Source: Aquirhabdus sp. (GTDB lineage Bacteria; Pseudomonadota; Gammaproteobacteria; Pseudomonadales; Moraxellaceae). Taken from it: a stretch of DNA of 24,750 nt. The stretch lies in contig JASLGO010000070.1 in NCBI GenBank assembly GCA_030150135.1, forward strand, positions 1-24,750. The letters are read 5' to 3'. Below the pieces are notes generated by a model. The model saw only the letters and a list, made by a program, of their open reading frames with translations. It searched no databases and was not told the DNA's origin. The position numbers and the translations under genes were made by a program. Below, in pieces: positions 1 to 7,950 of this stretch (its first letter is position 1; each line of letters starts with the position of its first letter).

Positions 1-1085
1 ACATTGTTTCGACCCAGTGCTTTAGCTTGATACAACGCAGCATCCGCCAACTCAATCAGTTTTTCTTCGGATTCATTTTCTTGTGGCTGCTCAGCGACAC
101 CTATGCTCACCGTAAGAAATAAATCAATTCCACCAATACTCTTGATTGGCAGATTTTCGACTAAACTTCGAAGGCGCTCCGCTGCGATAACGGCATCCTG
201 TAATCTGGCTTCGATCAGCAGTATCGCAAACTCTTCCCCGCCAATACGCGCAACAACATCGATTTCACGTGATGATTGTCGGCATAAATCAGCAATCGCA
301 CGGATCACAAGATCGCCCGTAGGATGTCCATGTACATCATTAACTTGTTTAAAGTGATCAATATCCAGCAACATGAGACAAACAGGATGCTTATAACGAT
401 GCCCACGAATAATTTCTTGTTTGAGTCGCCGCATAAAATGCCGTCTGTTGCTAACACCTGTCAAATAATCAGTATAGGAAGCCTCTTTGAGCGCAAGTTG
501 TGATTCATAACGTAAACGATAATTTTGGGCAGAAAAATACAACATTACCATCATTGCACCCCCAGCTGGCCACATCAAAATGATGTACTGAGGCTGAGAG
601 AATTTTGGGGCAAAACCAAGTAAAGCAATAATTTGCGGAAAAACGGTAAAGAAAAAAGTACAAGCAAGGTTTGCCGATAACGAAAAGCCTTGAAACAGAA
701 ATAACGGAAAAAATAAAATAAATACAAATAATGCAAGAATATAAATCATGCCATTCTGTAGTTGGTTCATGATTTCTATAAAAAGTAACTGAGCCAACAA
801 GCCAGAAATAAGGCAAAATAACTCTAACACACGCCTGTTTTTAATATATTTAAATGCGAATGAAACAATAATAAACAAGAAAAAACATGATCTTAATCCA
901 ATCGTGCTCTGTGCACCAATTGGATCAATGTAATAATCCCATATCCATGAAAAAGCACCTTGCAGTGCTAATAAAAAGCAAATAATCGCACTTAAAGTAC
1001 GGTAATGATCCATTTTTTTATTGAGAAAATCTTCTGGCTCCTCGAGGAATTCAAGAAATTTGAGACTATTTTTTATGGATTGCAT
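1..1085 (-). CDS. Membrane-bound diguanylate cyclase (GGDEF), 3' end outside window
   Basis: Makes cyclic di-GMP from two GTP at the inner membrane. The 361 visible residues contain about six hydrophobic segments (roughly 31-49, 62-79, 86-106, 112-132, 137-157, 167-186) and then a GGDEF domain beginning near residue 205 (TDYLTGVSNRRHF). The metal/GTP motif LDIDHFKQVND is at 240-250 and the active-site signature RIGGEEF at 280-286. An RxxD (REID, 273-276) sits where the product-inhibition I-site lies, so feedback inhibition is likely. The 5' end is secure: the ATG at 1085 is the only ATG before an upstream in-frame stop, although its Shine-Dalgarno is weak. The frame is still open at base 1, so only the last few residues should be missing. 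It has its own 98-base upstream gap and is probably a separate transcript from the gene before it. The input sensed by the membrane part is not identifiable. Confidence 0.93.
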   Translation of the reverse strand, partial: MQSIKNSLKFLEFLEEPEDFLNKKMDHYRTLSAIICFLLALQGAFSWIWDYYIDPIGAQSTIGLRSCFFLFIIVSFAFKYIKNRRVLELFCLISGLLAQLLFIEIMNQLQNGMIYILALFVFILFFPLFLFQGFSLSANLACTFFFTVFPQIIALLGFAPKFSQPQYIILMWPAGGAMMVMLYFSAQNYRLRYESQLALKEASYTDYLTGVSNRRHFMRRLKQEIIRGHRYKHPVCLMLLDIDHFKQVNDVHGHPTGDLVIRAIADLCRQSSREIDVVARIGGEEFAILLIEARLQDAVIAAERLRSLVENLPIKSIGGIDLFLTVSIGVAEQPQENESEEKLIELADAALYQAKALGRNN

Positions 1086-1183
1086 GGATTTTCTTAATCT
1101 AAAAAATGCTGCCTAATATATCAAAATTTACTCACCGATTCTAAATGGTTCAATCTAGTCAGCCACCTATCATATCGTTAAAA

Positions 1184-1786
1184 CTAACGATCCGTCACAC
1201 TCAAGCTCTTTACCCAAACCAGTTCACAAGCACCATTACCAGTATCATTACGCGTTAATGAGCTACGCCAAGTCCAATTTTTTTGCAAATCTTTCACTTC
1301 AACCAGATTACCTTGTAAATGAATAATCTGACCAACACGCACATTCTTCAATTCTTTTTCAATTAATGAATTAGACGGAATCATATGCATATTTGCACTA
1401 TGAGTGATCATATCATTCGGCGGAATCGGTGGAGGTAATTGATAACGGTAAAAATAAAACCGACCACCTTGTGAAATATTCAATTGATTAATCACAGAGG
1501 TCTCTGACATCGCCCCCCAACCTAAGGCTAAATCAACTGGTGCTAATTCAGCACCTGCATCAAACTCATAATGTTCAGTCGATAACACTCGTGCGACGAT
1601 ACTAAAATCTTGTAACGGTCTAATGGAGTAATGTTTAAACTGAAACTCAGAATCAGATGTGGAGGTTTGTTCAGGGTCACTTGCAGCGGTGATCACACCA
1701 TCAGGATGTTTAATTGCACGATGGCTAATAGAGCGAAAAGCCATAAAAGCCAAGAAGCACAGTGCGAATATTTTGAACCAGCGCAT
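1184..1786 (-). CDS. Conserved membrane-anchored protein of unknown function
   Basis: A 200-residue protein with one N-terminal hydrophobic helix (about 4-20) and no cleavage site that stands out, so probably tethered to the inner membrane with the rest in the periplasm. I recognise a widespread but uncharacterised proteobacterial family from three conserved blocks: LGWGAMS (88-94) followed by SQGGRFYFYRY (105-115), HSANMHMIP (129-137), and SSLTRNDTGNGACELVWV (175-192). The segment VRVGQIIHLQGNLVEV resembles a beta-strand of an OB-like fold; this is inference. A single Cys lies in the last block. The start has a good Shine-Dalgarno (AGGTGA, about 5 bases ahead). It lies 94 bases downstream of the KAS III-like gene and could be co-transcribed. 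No function is claimed. Confidence 0.85.
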   Translation of the reverse strand: MRWFKIFALCFLAFMAFRSISHRAIKHPDGVITAASDPEQTSTSDSEFQFKHYSIRPLQDFSIVARVLSTEHYEFDAGAELAPVDLALGWGAMSETSVINQLNISQGGRFYFYRYQLPPPIPPNDMITHSANMHMIPSNSLIEKELKNVRVGQIIHLQGNLVEVKDLQKNWTWRSSLTRNDTGNGACELVWVKSLSVTDR

Positions 1787-1797
1787 TATTCACCTAT

Positions 1798-1867
1798 GGA
1801 CATCCATGTCCAACCGTCATTAGCTCACCGCAAACTAACTGACTATTTCAATTTAAGTTCAATTTAA
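1798..1867 (-). promoter_or_regulatory. Candidate control region ahead of the unknown membrane protein gene
   Basis: Between the KAS III-like gene and the 200-residue protein gene there are two exact copies of TTCAATTTAA (1847-1856 and 1858-1867), a period of 11 bases or about one helical turn. A 14-base perfect palindrome GGACATCCATGTCC (1798-1811) lies just upstream of the Shine-Dalgarno. Helically phased direct repeats suit a dimeric response regulator, but AT-rich repeats also arise by chance. No convincing -35/-10 pair was found. Confidence 0.2.
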
Positions 1868-1880
1868 ACAATTTATCTAT

Positions 1881-3026
1881 TTAAGCAACTTTTTTAACGA
1901 TGACTGAACCGATCGAATAGCCAGCACCAAATGAACAAATTACACCAATATCACCAACCTTCAGATCCTGTGAGTATCGATGAAACGCAATAATCGAACC
2001 TGCCGAACTGGTATTAGCAAACTCATCAAGGATAATCGGCGCAAGATCAGGATTATATTCATAATCAGATGTGCCATCTGCCGAAGACTCTTTGCCTAAA
2101 ATCATTTTCAGAATGAATTTATTCATTGTGCCATTGGCCTGATGTAACCAGAAACGGCTGAGTTGATGAACGTCTAAACCATTAGCTGCCACATGATCAG
2201 TAATCATTTGAGCAACAACAGGCGACACTTCGCGGAACACGCGACGGCCATCTTGACGGAATAACTTATCTTGTTTACCAATGCCAGACTCATCGCCACG
2301 ATTAAGGAAGCCAAAGTTATTGCGAATCGCATTAGAGAACTGAGTAAACAGCTTGGTACTGACAATTTCAAAGCCGGGCTTGGTATCAGTTTCTTCGATA
2401 ATCACCGCAGTACACACATCACCAAAGATAAAATGACTGTCACGAGTGCTGAAATTGTTATGACCCGAAGTAATCTCTGGATTTACCATCAGCACGCGCT
2501 TGGCTGAACCCGCTTTAATTGCATTATACGCTTGCTCAATACCAAATGTTGCTGCACTACACGCGACATTCATATCGAAGCCAAAACCATGCGTCATGCC
2601 AAGTGCACCTTGCACTTCAATTGCAACGGCTGGATACGGACGTTGCATATTCGAACAAGCAACCAATACCATATCAATATCATCAGCGGTCAAATTTGCA
2701 GCTTTCAGCGCATCTTTGGCAGCAGCAACAGCGATCTCAGCTTGAATCGAAATTTCATCATCACTACGTTCAGGAATAATTGGTGCCAGACGTTTTGGAT
2801 CAAGCAAGCCTTCTTTATTCATCACATAGCGTGCTTTAATACCTGATGCTTTTTCGATAAAAATTGCTGAAGTCCCTTGCTTCGCTTCAACGGTTCCCGC
2901 TTCAATCGCTGCTGCATGTTCAGCATTATATTGTTCAACATGAGCATTCAAACTCGCCGCAAGTTCTTCATTGCTAATTGAAAATGGCGGAATGTACAAT
3001 CCTGTACCTGTAATGCGAATACTCAT
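1881..3026 (-). CDS. 3-oxoacyl-ACP synthase III-like enzyme (KAS III / FabH superfamily)
   Basis: Predicted thiolase-fold condensing enzyme that joins an acyl-CoA or acyl starter to malonyl-ACP. The catalytic triad is visible: Cys156 in NVACSAATFG, His295 in FWLHQANGTMNKFI and Asn338 in FANTSSAGS, with the C-terminal glycine-rich segment CSFGAGYSIGSV (364-375). At 381 residues it is longer than E. coli FabH (about 317). The extra length lies mainly in an insertion around residues 30-90, placing it with longer stand-alone KAS III-like enzymes rather than housekeeping FabH. No fabD, fabG or acpP is adjacent. The ATG at 3026 was preferred over an upstream TTG at 3047 because an AGG Shine-Dalgarno lies about 7 bases ahead of it, inside what would otherwise be coding. 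Starter preference cannot be read from sequence. Alternatives are a DarB-like or secondary-metabolite KAS III. Confidence 0.88.
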   Translation of the reverse strand: MSIRITGTGLYIPPFSISNEELAASLNAHVEQYNAEHAAAIEAGTVEAKQGTSAIFIEKASGIKARYVMNKEGLLDPKRLAPIIPERSDDEISIQAEIAVAAAKDALKAANLTADDIDMVLVACSNMQRPYPAVAIEVQGALGMTHGFGFDMNVACSAATFGIEQAYNAIKAGSAKRVLMVNPEITSGHNNFSTRDSHFIFGDVCTAVIIEETDTKPGFEIVSTKLFTQFSNAIRNNFGFLNRGDESGIGKQDKLFRQDGRRVFREVSPVVAQMITDHVAANGLDVHQLSRFWLHQANGTMNKFILKMILGKESSADGTSDYEYNPDLAPIILDEFANTSSAGSIIAFHRYSQDLKVGDIGVICSFGAGYSIGSVIVKKVA

Positions 3027-3090
3027 ATCAAACCTCGTTAACGGCAATTTTTAAAAACTTACAATTCATTTAATGTTTTTGCTTTTAAGT

Positions 3091-3179
3091 CTTCCCTTTC
3101 AAGGGGAAGATTTAGATGGGGATGGTTTTGATTCTGCTCTAAAACCATCCCCATCCCGACCTTCCCCTTGAAGGGAAAG
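3091..3179. repeat. Nested inverted repeat (REP/MITE-like intergenic palindrome)
   Basis: Two 39-base arms (3091-3129 and 3141-3179) are reverse complements at 33 of 39 positions and are separated by 11 bases. Each arm itself starts with a smaller palindrome of the form CTTCCC..TTCAAGGGGAAG, so the element folds at two scales. It lies between the stop of hrpA and the start of the KAS III-like gene. Neither strand has a strong T-run after the fold, so a classical terminator is unlikely; it could still stabilise mRNA ends or uncouple the two genes. The layout resembles REP/BIME or small non-autonomous elements. No target-site duplication was identified. Confidence 0.8.
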
Positions 3180-3251
3180 GAGAAAAGCTCCAACTATCCA
3201 TTCATCTAATTGCTATAAAACCAATTCAGCAAGAAATTGTTACAATACAAA

Positions 3252-6200
3252 CTATCGCTTAGTTTCCATCGCCTGCCAGAGTTTGTCCAGTCTTGTTGGT
3301 GACACAGGCGTTCGCGTTTTCATCGGTTGCGCAAATAAAGAAATCCGTAACTCTTCCAACAACCAACGAAATTCCGCTAATGCAGGCTCACTATCACGAT
3401 CTTTCAAGCGTTTCATAAAGGGATCTAAGACTTTAACGCTGTCATTATCCTTACTTAAACTATTCGGTAAGCGTTCTAAACGAAGCTCTAGCGCTTTGAG
3501 ATAACGTGGATATTGCCGCCAATGTTCAGGATCAATCCGATACACAAAATCGTTCAAATGCAACGCATCCAATTGATCTTCAATATCATCCATATTTCGC
3601 CCAAAGACATCTTGATTTAAAGTCAATAACTGACGACGTATCGCTTGCCAAGACACAAAAATCTCAGTCAACTCTTTCAACACTTGTTGCCCTGTCGCCA
3701 GAAACTTCGGCTTATCTTGCGCAAGCATGGCATCAAATTCAGTCCTATTCATTGGCAATTTTTGAAAAGTTGCATCTAAAGTTGCTCGAATCAGTAAATT
3801 TTCTAAAGCAACTTGATTACCGAGTGGCGCAAAAGTCAAAATCAACGCTTTCGGCAATTGTTTCTTCAGTTGCTTAGCAAGCTCCGTTACCTGTAACGAA
3901 AATAAGTGCAAAACACCTTGCCGATGTGCAGCGCGTGCAGTTTTTTCATCAGTAAAAATCTGAATAGAAACAGTTTCTTCTATAGAGTTATTTTGATTTG
4001 TACCATTTTTAGCAGGAACAAGTGCTTGATACTGGCTGACTTGCAAGCCTGAAATCGTTCGCGCACTCTCAAAATGAAAGCGCTCTGGAAACGTCGTAAT
4101 CGCATTTGATTGATCATGTTGCGTATTACTCAAAGGCGTCGTTGTTTGTGATTTACATTTAATCAATAACTCGGCAACATCACGCCCTTTGGCAATCACC
4201 TGTTTACGTTCATTAATGACCTCAATCATCGGACGTAAATACAATGGAATCGTTGTGAAATCAAAGCTATCTGAGCGAATATCATGCATATTCAACACGC
4301 GTACAATTTCACTCGCAATGCTTGAACCCGGCAAAGGCTTCAAATCATCATAAATCCGTTCAGCGGTATCAGGAATTGGTACGAGTTTGCGACGCTGATC
4401 CTTCGGTAATGACTTGAGTAATGCCTCCACCAGATCAAAACGCCAACCTTGAATACCCCATGACAACGCATTGGCATCGAGTTGTGGCAAAGCTTGCACA
4501 GGAATCGTCAGAATCGCGCCATCATCATCGCCCACAGGATTAAAGACATAACGTGCAGGTAAAGTCAGCTTTCCGACTTGGAGTTTTTCGGGAAACGCAT
4601 CCGTATCAGGAACAGAATCTGCCAAAATGTCGGCTTCAGTCAGATAAAGAAACTTAGGCTTGGTCTTTTCGACTTCATGACGCCAGTCTTCAAACGCACG
4701 CCGACTGGCAATCGTTTCAGGCACACGATGCTGATAAAACGCATACAGCGTTTCTTCATCCACCAGCAAGTCACGGCGACGCAACTTGTCTTCAATACGC
4801 TGCACATCTTCAAGCATTTGCACATTGTGCTTTAAGAACGGTGGCGTTACGCCCAATTCAGCAGTCACCAAACCATCACGCAAGAAAATTTCGTGAGATT
4901 CTTTTTGGTTAATTTTTTCGTAATTCACCAATTGTCGGGATTGAATAATTAAGCCAAATAATGAAATTTGCGCGTAAGCATTCACCAAACCTGCTTTCTT
5001 TGACCAATGTGGCTCAAAATAATGATATTTGAGCAAGCCACGCGCCGCAGAAATAATCCATTCAGGTTCAATCTTGGCGAGTGTGCGCATAAAGACTTGA
5101 CTGGTTTCAACAATTTCAAACGACATGACCCAAGCAGCATTAGCGCGATTCAATGTACTTGCTGGGAATATCCGCGTTTTTTGCTGACGCACTGCCATGT
5201 ATTCATTTTTCTGATCGGTCTTTTGCGCAACGAAAGACAGTAATCCAGTGAGTAACGCACGATGCAGATTCTCATAATTAGCTGGACGCACGTAACCATC
5301 GGCATCAGGAATTTCTGTCACCTTTTTCGTGTTACCTGTAACATATTTATTGATTTTTTCATCGAAAATCTTGGTTTCACTGAACGATAATTTTAATTGT
5401 TCAGCGAGTTCTAATAATTGCTTATGCGTCTGCTTCCATTCACGAATACGCAACCAGCTAAGATAATGCTGTCTTGCGAAGTTGCGGCGCTGATTCTCTG
5501 TCATTTCACCTTTTTGTTCAGCCAAAACTTTCCATAGCTTGGTATAGAATAAGAAATCTGAATCTTTTTCTTTAAACAGCGCATGTTTTTGATCTGCTTG
5601 CGTTTGCTTATCCGCAGGACGTTCACGCGGGTCTTGCACGGACAATGCGCTGACAATAACAAGCGTGTCATGTAACACACCAAAATGCGAGCCTGCCAAA
5701 ATCATCCGTGATAAACGCGGATCAATCGGCATTTTTGCCATTTGTTGACCGATTGGTGTGAGCCTCGACTCACCTTCAATCAATGCACCAAGCTCTATCA
5801 GCAGCTTCGTACCATCATTGACCAAGCGATAATCTGGCGGTTCGATAAATTCAAACTCATCGAATGTACCCAGCCCCAGATTTGCCATTTGTAACAACAC
5901 TGACGCGAGATTAGTCCGACGAATTTCTGGTTCAGTAAACTCTGGACGACCTAAGAAATCTTCCTCACTATACAAACGAATACAAACACCCGCTGCGATC
6001 CGTCCACAACGCCCTTTGCGTTGATTTGCAGCCGCTTGGCTAATCGCTTCGATCGGTAGACGCTGCACGCGCGAACGATAGGAATAACGCGAAATCCGCG
6101 CAAAACCAGAATCAATCACATAATGAATATTGGGAACGGTCAGTGCTGTTTCAGCGACGTTGGTGGCGATGATGATTCGCCGACCTTTTCCAGATGGATT

Positions 6201-7280
6201 AAAAATGCGTTGTTGCTCTGCTAAAGCCAGACGCGCATAAAGTGGCAACACTTCGGTATGCTTTGGTCCATAGCGATTTAGAGCCTCTTGTAGCTCACGA
6301 ATCTCAGCTTCGGTGCTAGCAAAAATCAGAATATCTGCTTTTTGTGGATGTCCTTTATTGACTGCATCTTGATAACATTCTTCAACTGCGGCAACGACTG
6401 CTCGCGGCAAATTTTCCTCAAAGTTATCAAACTCATCATCGTCACTGCCGCCAACAGGCAAGTCAGAAATCGGACGATAACGCACTTCAACAGGATAACT
6501 ACGCCCTTCAACGGTAAACACAGGTGCATCGTTGAAATAACGACTAAAGCGATTCACATCCAACGTTGCCGAAGTAATAATGACTTTTAAATCAGGACGT
6601 TTCGGCAATATCTGCCGTACATAACCCAAGATAAAATCAATATTTAGGCTACGCTCATGCGCCTCGTCGATAATCAACGTATCGTACTTGGTTAGAAACC
6701 GATCATGTGCCAGTTCAGCCAGCAAAATCCCGTCTGTCATCAAGCGAATAAACGCGTCGTTATCACCAGTTTCGTTGAAGCGCACTTTAAATCCGACGGA
6801 TTTACCTAGCGGCTCACCCAACTCTTCTGCAATCCGCTGAGATACACTACGCGCAGCCAAACGTCGCGGCTGTGTATGCCCGATTAGACCCGTTAAACCA
6901 CGTCCAGCAAGTAACGCGAGCTTCGGTAATTGTGTGGTTTTTCCCGAACCTGTTTCACCTGCGACAATAATGACCTGATTTTTTTCAATCGCTTCGATCA
7001 AGATGTCGGCGGATTGGCTGACAGGTAATTCGGTGTTTAAAGTGATCTTGGGTAAACGTGTATAACGTGCCGCAACTTCGGCGGTTGATTTCTCTAGTAG
7101 TTGCGTGTGACGCTCAATGTCTTTGTTTTTGCCACGCGCAAGCATCAACAAGCGATGACGGTCGCGTGCCATGGGGAGATTTTTGAGTTCTGGTGGAATA
7201 ACTACTGCAATGGTGTCAGATTGAATATGCGAATCAGTTGGTGTTGTTTCAGGTGTGGATTCTGGCGTTGCTTGCGACAT
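3252..7280 (-). CDS. hrpA: ATP-dependent RNA helicase HrpA (DEAH box)
   Basis: Large DEAH-box RNA helicase, 1342 residues against about 1300 in E. coli, acting on RNA in the cytoplasm; in E. coli HrpA is linked to mRNA processing and rescue of collided ribosomes. Motifs in order: Walker A GETGSGKTT (108-116), TQPRRLAARSV (motif Ia region, 136-146), DEAH (205-208), SAT (237-239), and motif VI with QRKGRCGR in the second RecA domain. Helicase-associated and OB-fold segments follow, then the long HrpA-specific C-terminal region. The first 80 residues are a low-conservation Thr/Pro/Ser-rich leader. The ATG shares its A with the TAA stop of queD (TAATG), so the two genes are translationally coupled. 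Downstream lies the nested inverted repeat. The frame is intact throughout and assignment is secure. Confidence 0.97.
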   Translation of the reverse strand: MSQATPESTPETTPTDSHIQSDTIAVVIPPELKNLPMARDRHRLLMLARGKNKDIERHTQLLEKSTAEVAARYTRLPKITLNTELPVSQSADILIEAIEKNQVIIVAGETGSGKTTQLPKLALLAGRGLTGLIGHTQPRRLAARSVSQRIAEELGEPLGKSVGFKVRFNETGDNDAFIRLMTDGILLAELAHDRFLTKYDTLIIDEAHERSLNIDFILGYVRQILPKRPDLKVIITSATLDVNRFSRYFNDAPVFTVEGRSYPVEVRYRPISDLPVGGSDDDEFDNFEENLPRAVVAAVEECYQDAVNKGHPQKADILIFASTEAEIRELQEALNRYGPKHTEVLPLYARLALAEQQRIFNPSGKGRRIIIATNVAETALTVPNIHYVIDSGFARISRYSYRSRVQRLPIEAISQAAANQRKGRCGRIAAGVCIRLYSEEDFLGRPEFTEPEIRRTNLASVLLQMANLGLGTFDEFEFIEPPDYRLVNDGTKLLIELGALIEGESRLTPIGQQMAKMPIDPRLSRMILAGSHFGVLHDTLVIVSALSVQDPRERPADKQTQADQKHALFKEKDSDFLFYTKLWKVLAEQKGEMTENQRRNFARQHYLSWLRIREWKQTHKQLLELAEQLKLSFSETKIFDEKINKYVTGNTKKVTEIPDADGYVRPANYENLHRALLTGLLSFVAQKTDQKNEYMAVRQQKTRIFPASTLNRANAAWVMSFEIVETSQVFMRTLAKIEPEWIISAARGLLKYHYFEPHWSKKAGLVNAYAQISLFGLIIQSRQLVNYEKINQKESHEIFLRDGLVTAELGVTPPFLKHNVQMLEDVQRIEDKLRRRDLLVDEETLYAFYQHRVPETIASRRAFEDWRHEVEKTKPKFLYLTEADILADSVPDTDAFPEKLQVGKLTLPARYVFNPVGDDDGAILTIPVQALPQLDANALSWGIQGWRFDLVEALLKSLPKDQRRKLVPIPDTAERIYDDLKPLPGSSIASEIVRVLNMHDIRSDSFDFTTIPLYLRPMIEVINERKQVIAKGRDVAELLIKCKSQTTTPLSNTQHDQSNAITTFPERFHFESARTISGLQVSQYQALVPAKNGTNQNNSIEETVSIQIFTDEKTARAAHRQGVLHLFSLQVTELAKQLKKQLPKALILTFAPLGNQVALENLLIRATLDATFQKLPMNRTEFDAMLAQDKPKFLATGQQVLKELTEIFVSWQAIRRQLLTLNQDVFGRNMDDIEDQLDALHLNDFVYRIDPEHWRQYPRYLKALELRLERLPNSLSKDNDSVKVLDPFMKRLKDRDSEPALAEFRWLLEELRISLFAQPMKTRTPVSPTRLDKLWQAMETKR

Positions 7281-7882
7281 TAAACATCTACTCTTACGCT
7301 ATGTTCGACGTGCGGATTTGCAAAACCGACGCCGTTTTTCATTTTTTCAAACATCTGTGGATCAGTCCATTCAAGCTGAACTTGTTCTGAGAACTCAAAA
7401 TCTTCTAGTCTTAACACGCCCATTTGTTCATTTTCGACGTCTGCACGGAAACATTGCGCATAGCCTGTTTCGGTTTCATGGACGATCACGGAATGGACAA
7501 TGACATCACCCTCACCATTTTGTGTAATGGTTTGGCGCATGATCACATCGGCTAAAAAGAAAAAGAACCGCGAAAATTGCTCTGCCGAAGGTGACACAGG
7601 TAATGAAATCCAGCGTGCACTGTATTGCTTGCACGCCTCAATATAACCTGCATCATCCTGATTCCAGAAGCAAATTGCATGATCAAAGCTATCAATCAAA
7701 TCACGAATTTGACCTTTTAGTAACCCAAAATCATAGACCATTTGCCCATGATCCAGACGATTTGCCTCCAAGATCAACTCGACTTTATAGCTGTGTCCAT
7801 GAATCGAACGGCGACAACGATCACTCGTACAATTACGCACGATATGGGCATTTTCAAACTTAAAGAGCTTGCGGATCAGCAT
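7280..7882 (-). CDS. queD: 6-carboxytetrahydropterin synthase / 6-pyruvoyl tetrahydropterin synthase family protein
   Basis: Member of the PTPS/QueD family, which converts 7,8-dihydroneopterin triphosphate to 6-carboxytetrahydropterin on the route to queuosine. Zinc ligands are His13 (ENAHIV), His28 and His30 (IHGHSY); the catalytic Cys is Cys23 (DRCRRSIHGH, one residue farther from HGH than in E. coli QueD). The Asp67-His68 pair (FDHAI) and pterin-anchoring Glu136 (VHETETG) are also present. At 200 residues it is much longer than E. coli QueD (about 120), with an insertion around 72-105 and a C-terminal extension of roughly 50 residues. No other queuosine gene is adjacent; the partner is hrpA, whose start overlaps its stop. 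A TATAAT-containing promoter lies just upstream, whereas the Shine-Dalgarno is poor. The symbol is by family; substrate is inferred. Confidence 0.85.
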   Translation of the reverse strand: MLIRKLFKFENAHIVRNCTSDRCRRSIHGHSYKVELILEANRLDHGQMVYDFGLLKGQIRDLIDSFDHAICFWNQDDAGYIEACKQYSARWISLPVSPSAEQFSRFFFFLADVIMRQTITQNGEGDVIVHSVIVHETETGYAQCFRADVENEQMGVLRLEDFEFSEQVQLEWTDPQMFEKMKNGVGFANPHVEHSVRVDV

Positions 7883-7920
7883 AATGATTTCGGCTTAGAT
7901 TCTGAGCTACAGGATATTGG

Positions 7921-7949
7921 ATTATACGTTGTTCTGGCTATTGGTGAAA
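7921..7949 (-). promoter_or_regulatory. Candidate sigma-70 promoter for queD-hrpA
   Basis: Reading on the minus strand, TTTCAC (7949-7944) is followed by a 17-base spacer and a perfect TATAAT (7926-7921). The -10 lies about 38 bases ahead of the queD ATG, directly after the stop of the Hint gene. It would give queD-hrpA a transcript independent of the pseudopilin operon. The leader is too short for a preQ1-type riboswitch plus expression platform. Confidence 0.5.
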
Positions 7950-7950
7950 C

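Noticed and set aside
103..357. Plus-strand open frame at the left edge
   Set aside because: Antisense to the GGDEF domain, whose motifs on the minus strand explain the sequence fully.
1174..1191. Hairpin ATCGTTA..TAACGAT over the stop codon of the 200-residue protein gene as a terminator
   Set aside because: Seven-base AT-rich stem with no T-run after it on either strand.
3506..3877. Plus-strand open frame of 123 codons inside hrpA
   Set aside because: Antisense to the intact conserved hrpA coding sequence, without family resemblance or a Shine-Dalgarno.
7883..7950. A preQ1 riboswitch ahead of queD
   Set aside because: From the predicted start point the leader is only about 30 bases, with no C-rich loop and A-rich tail arrangement seen.
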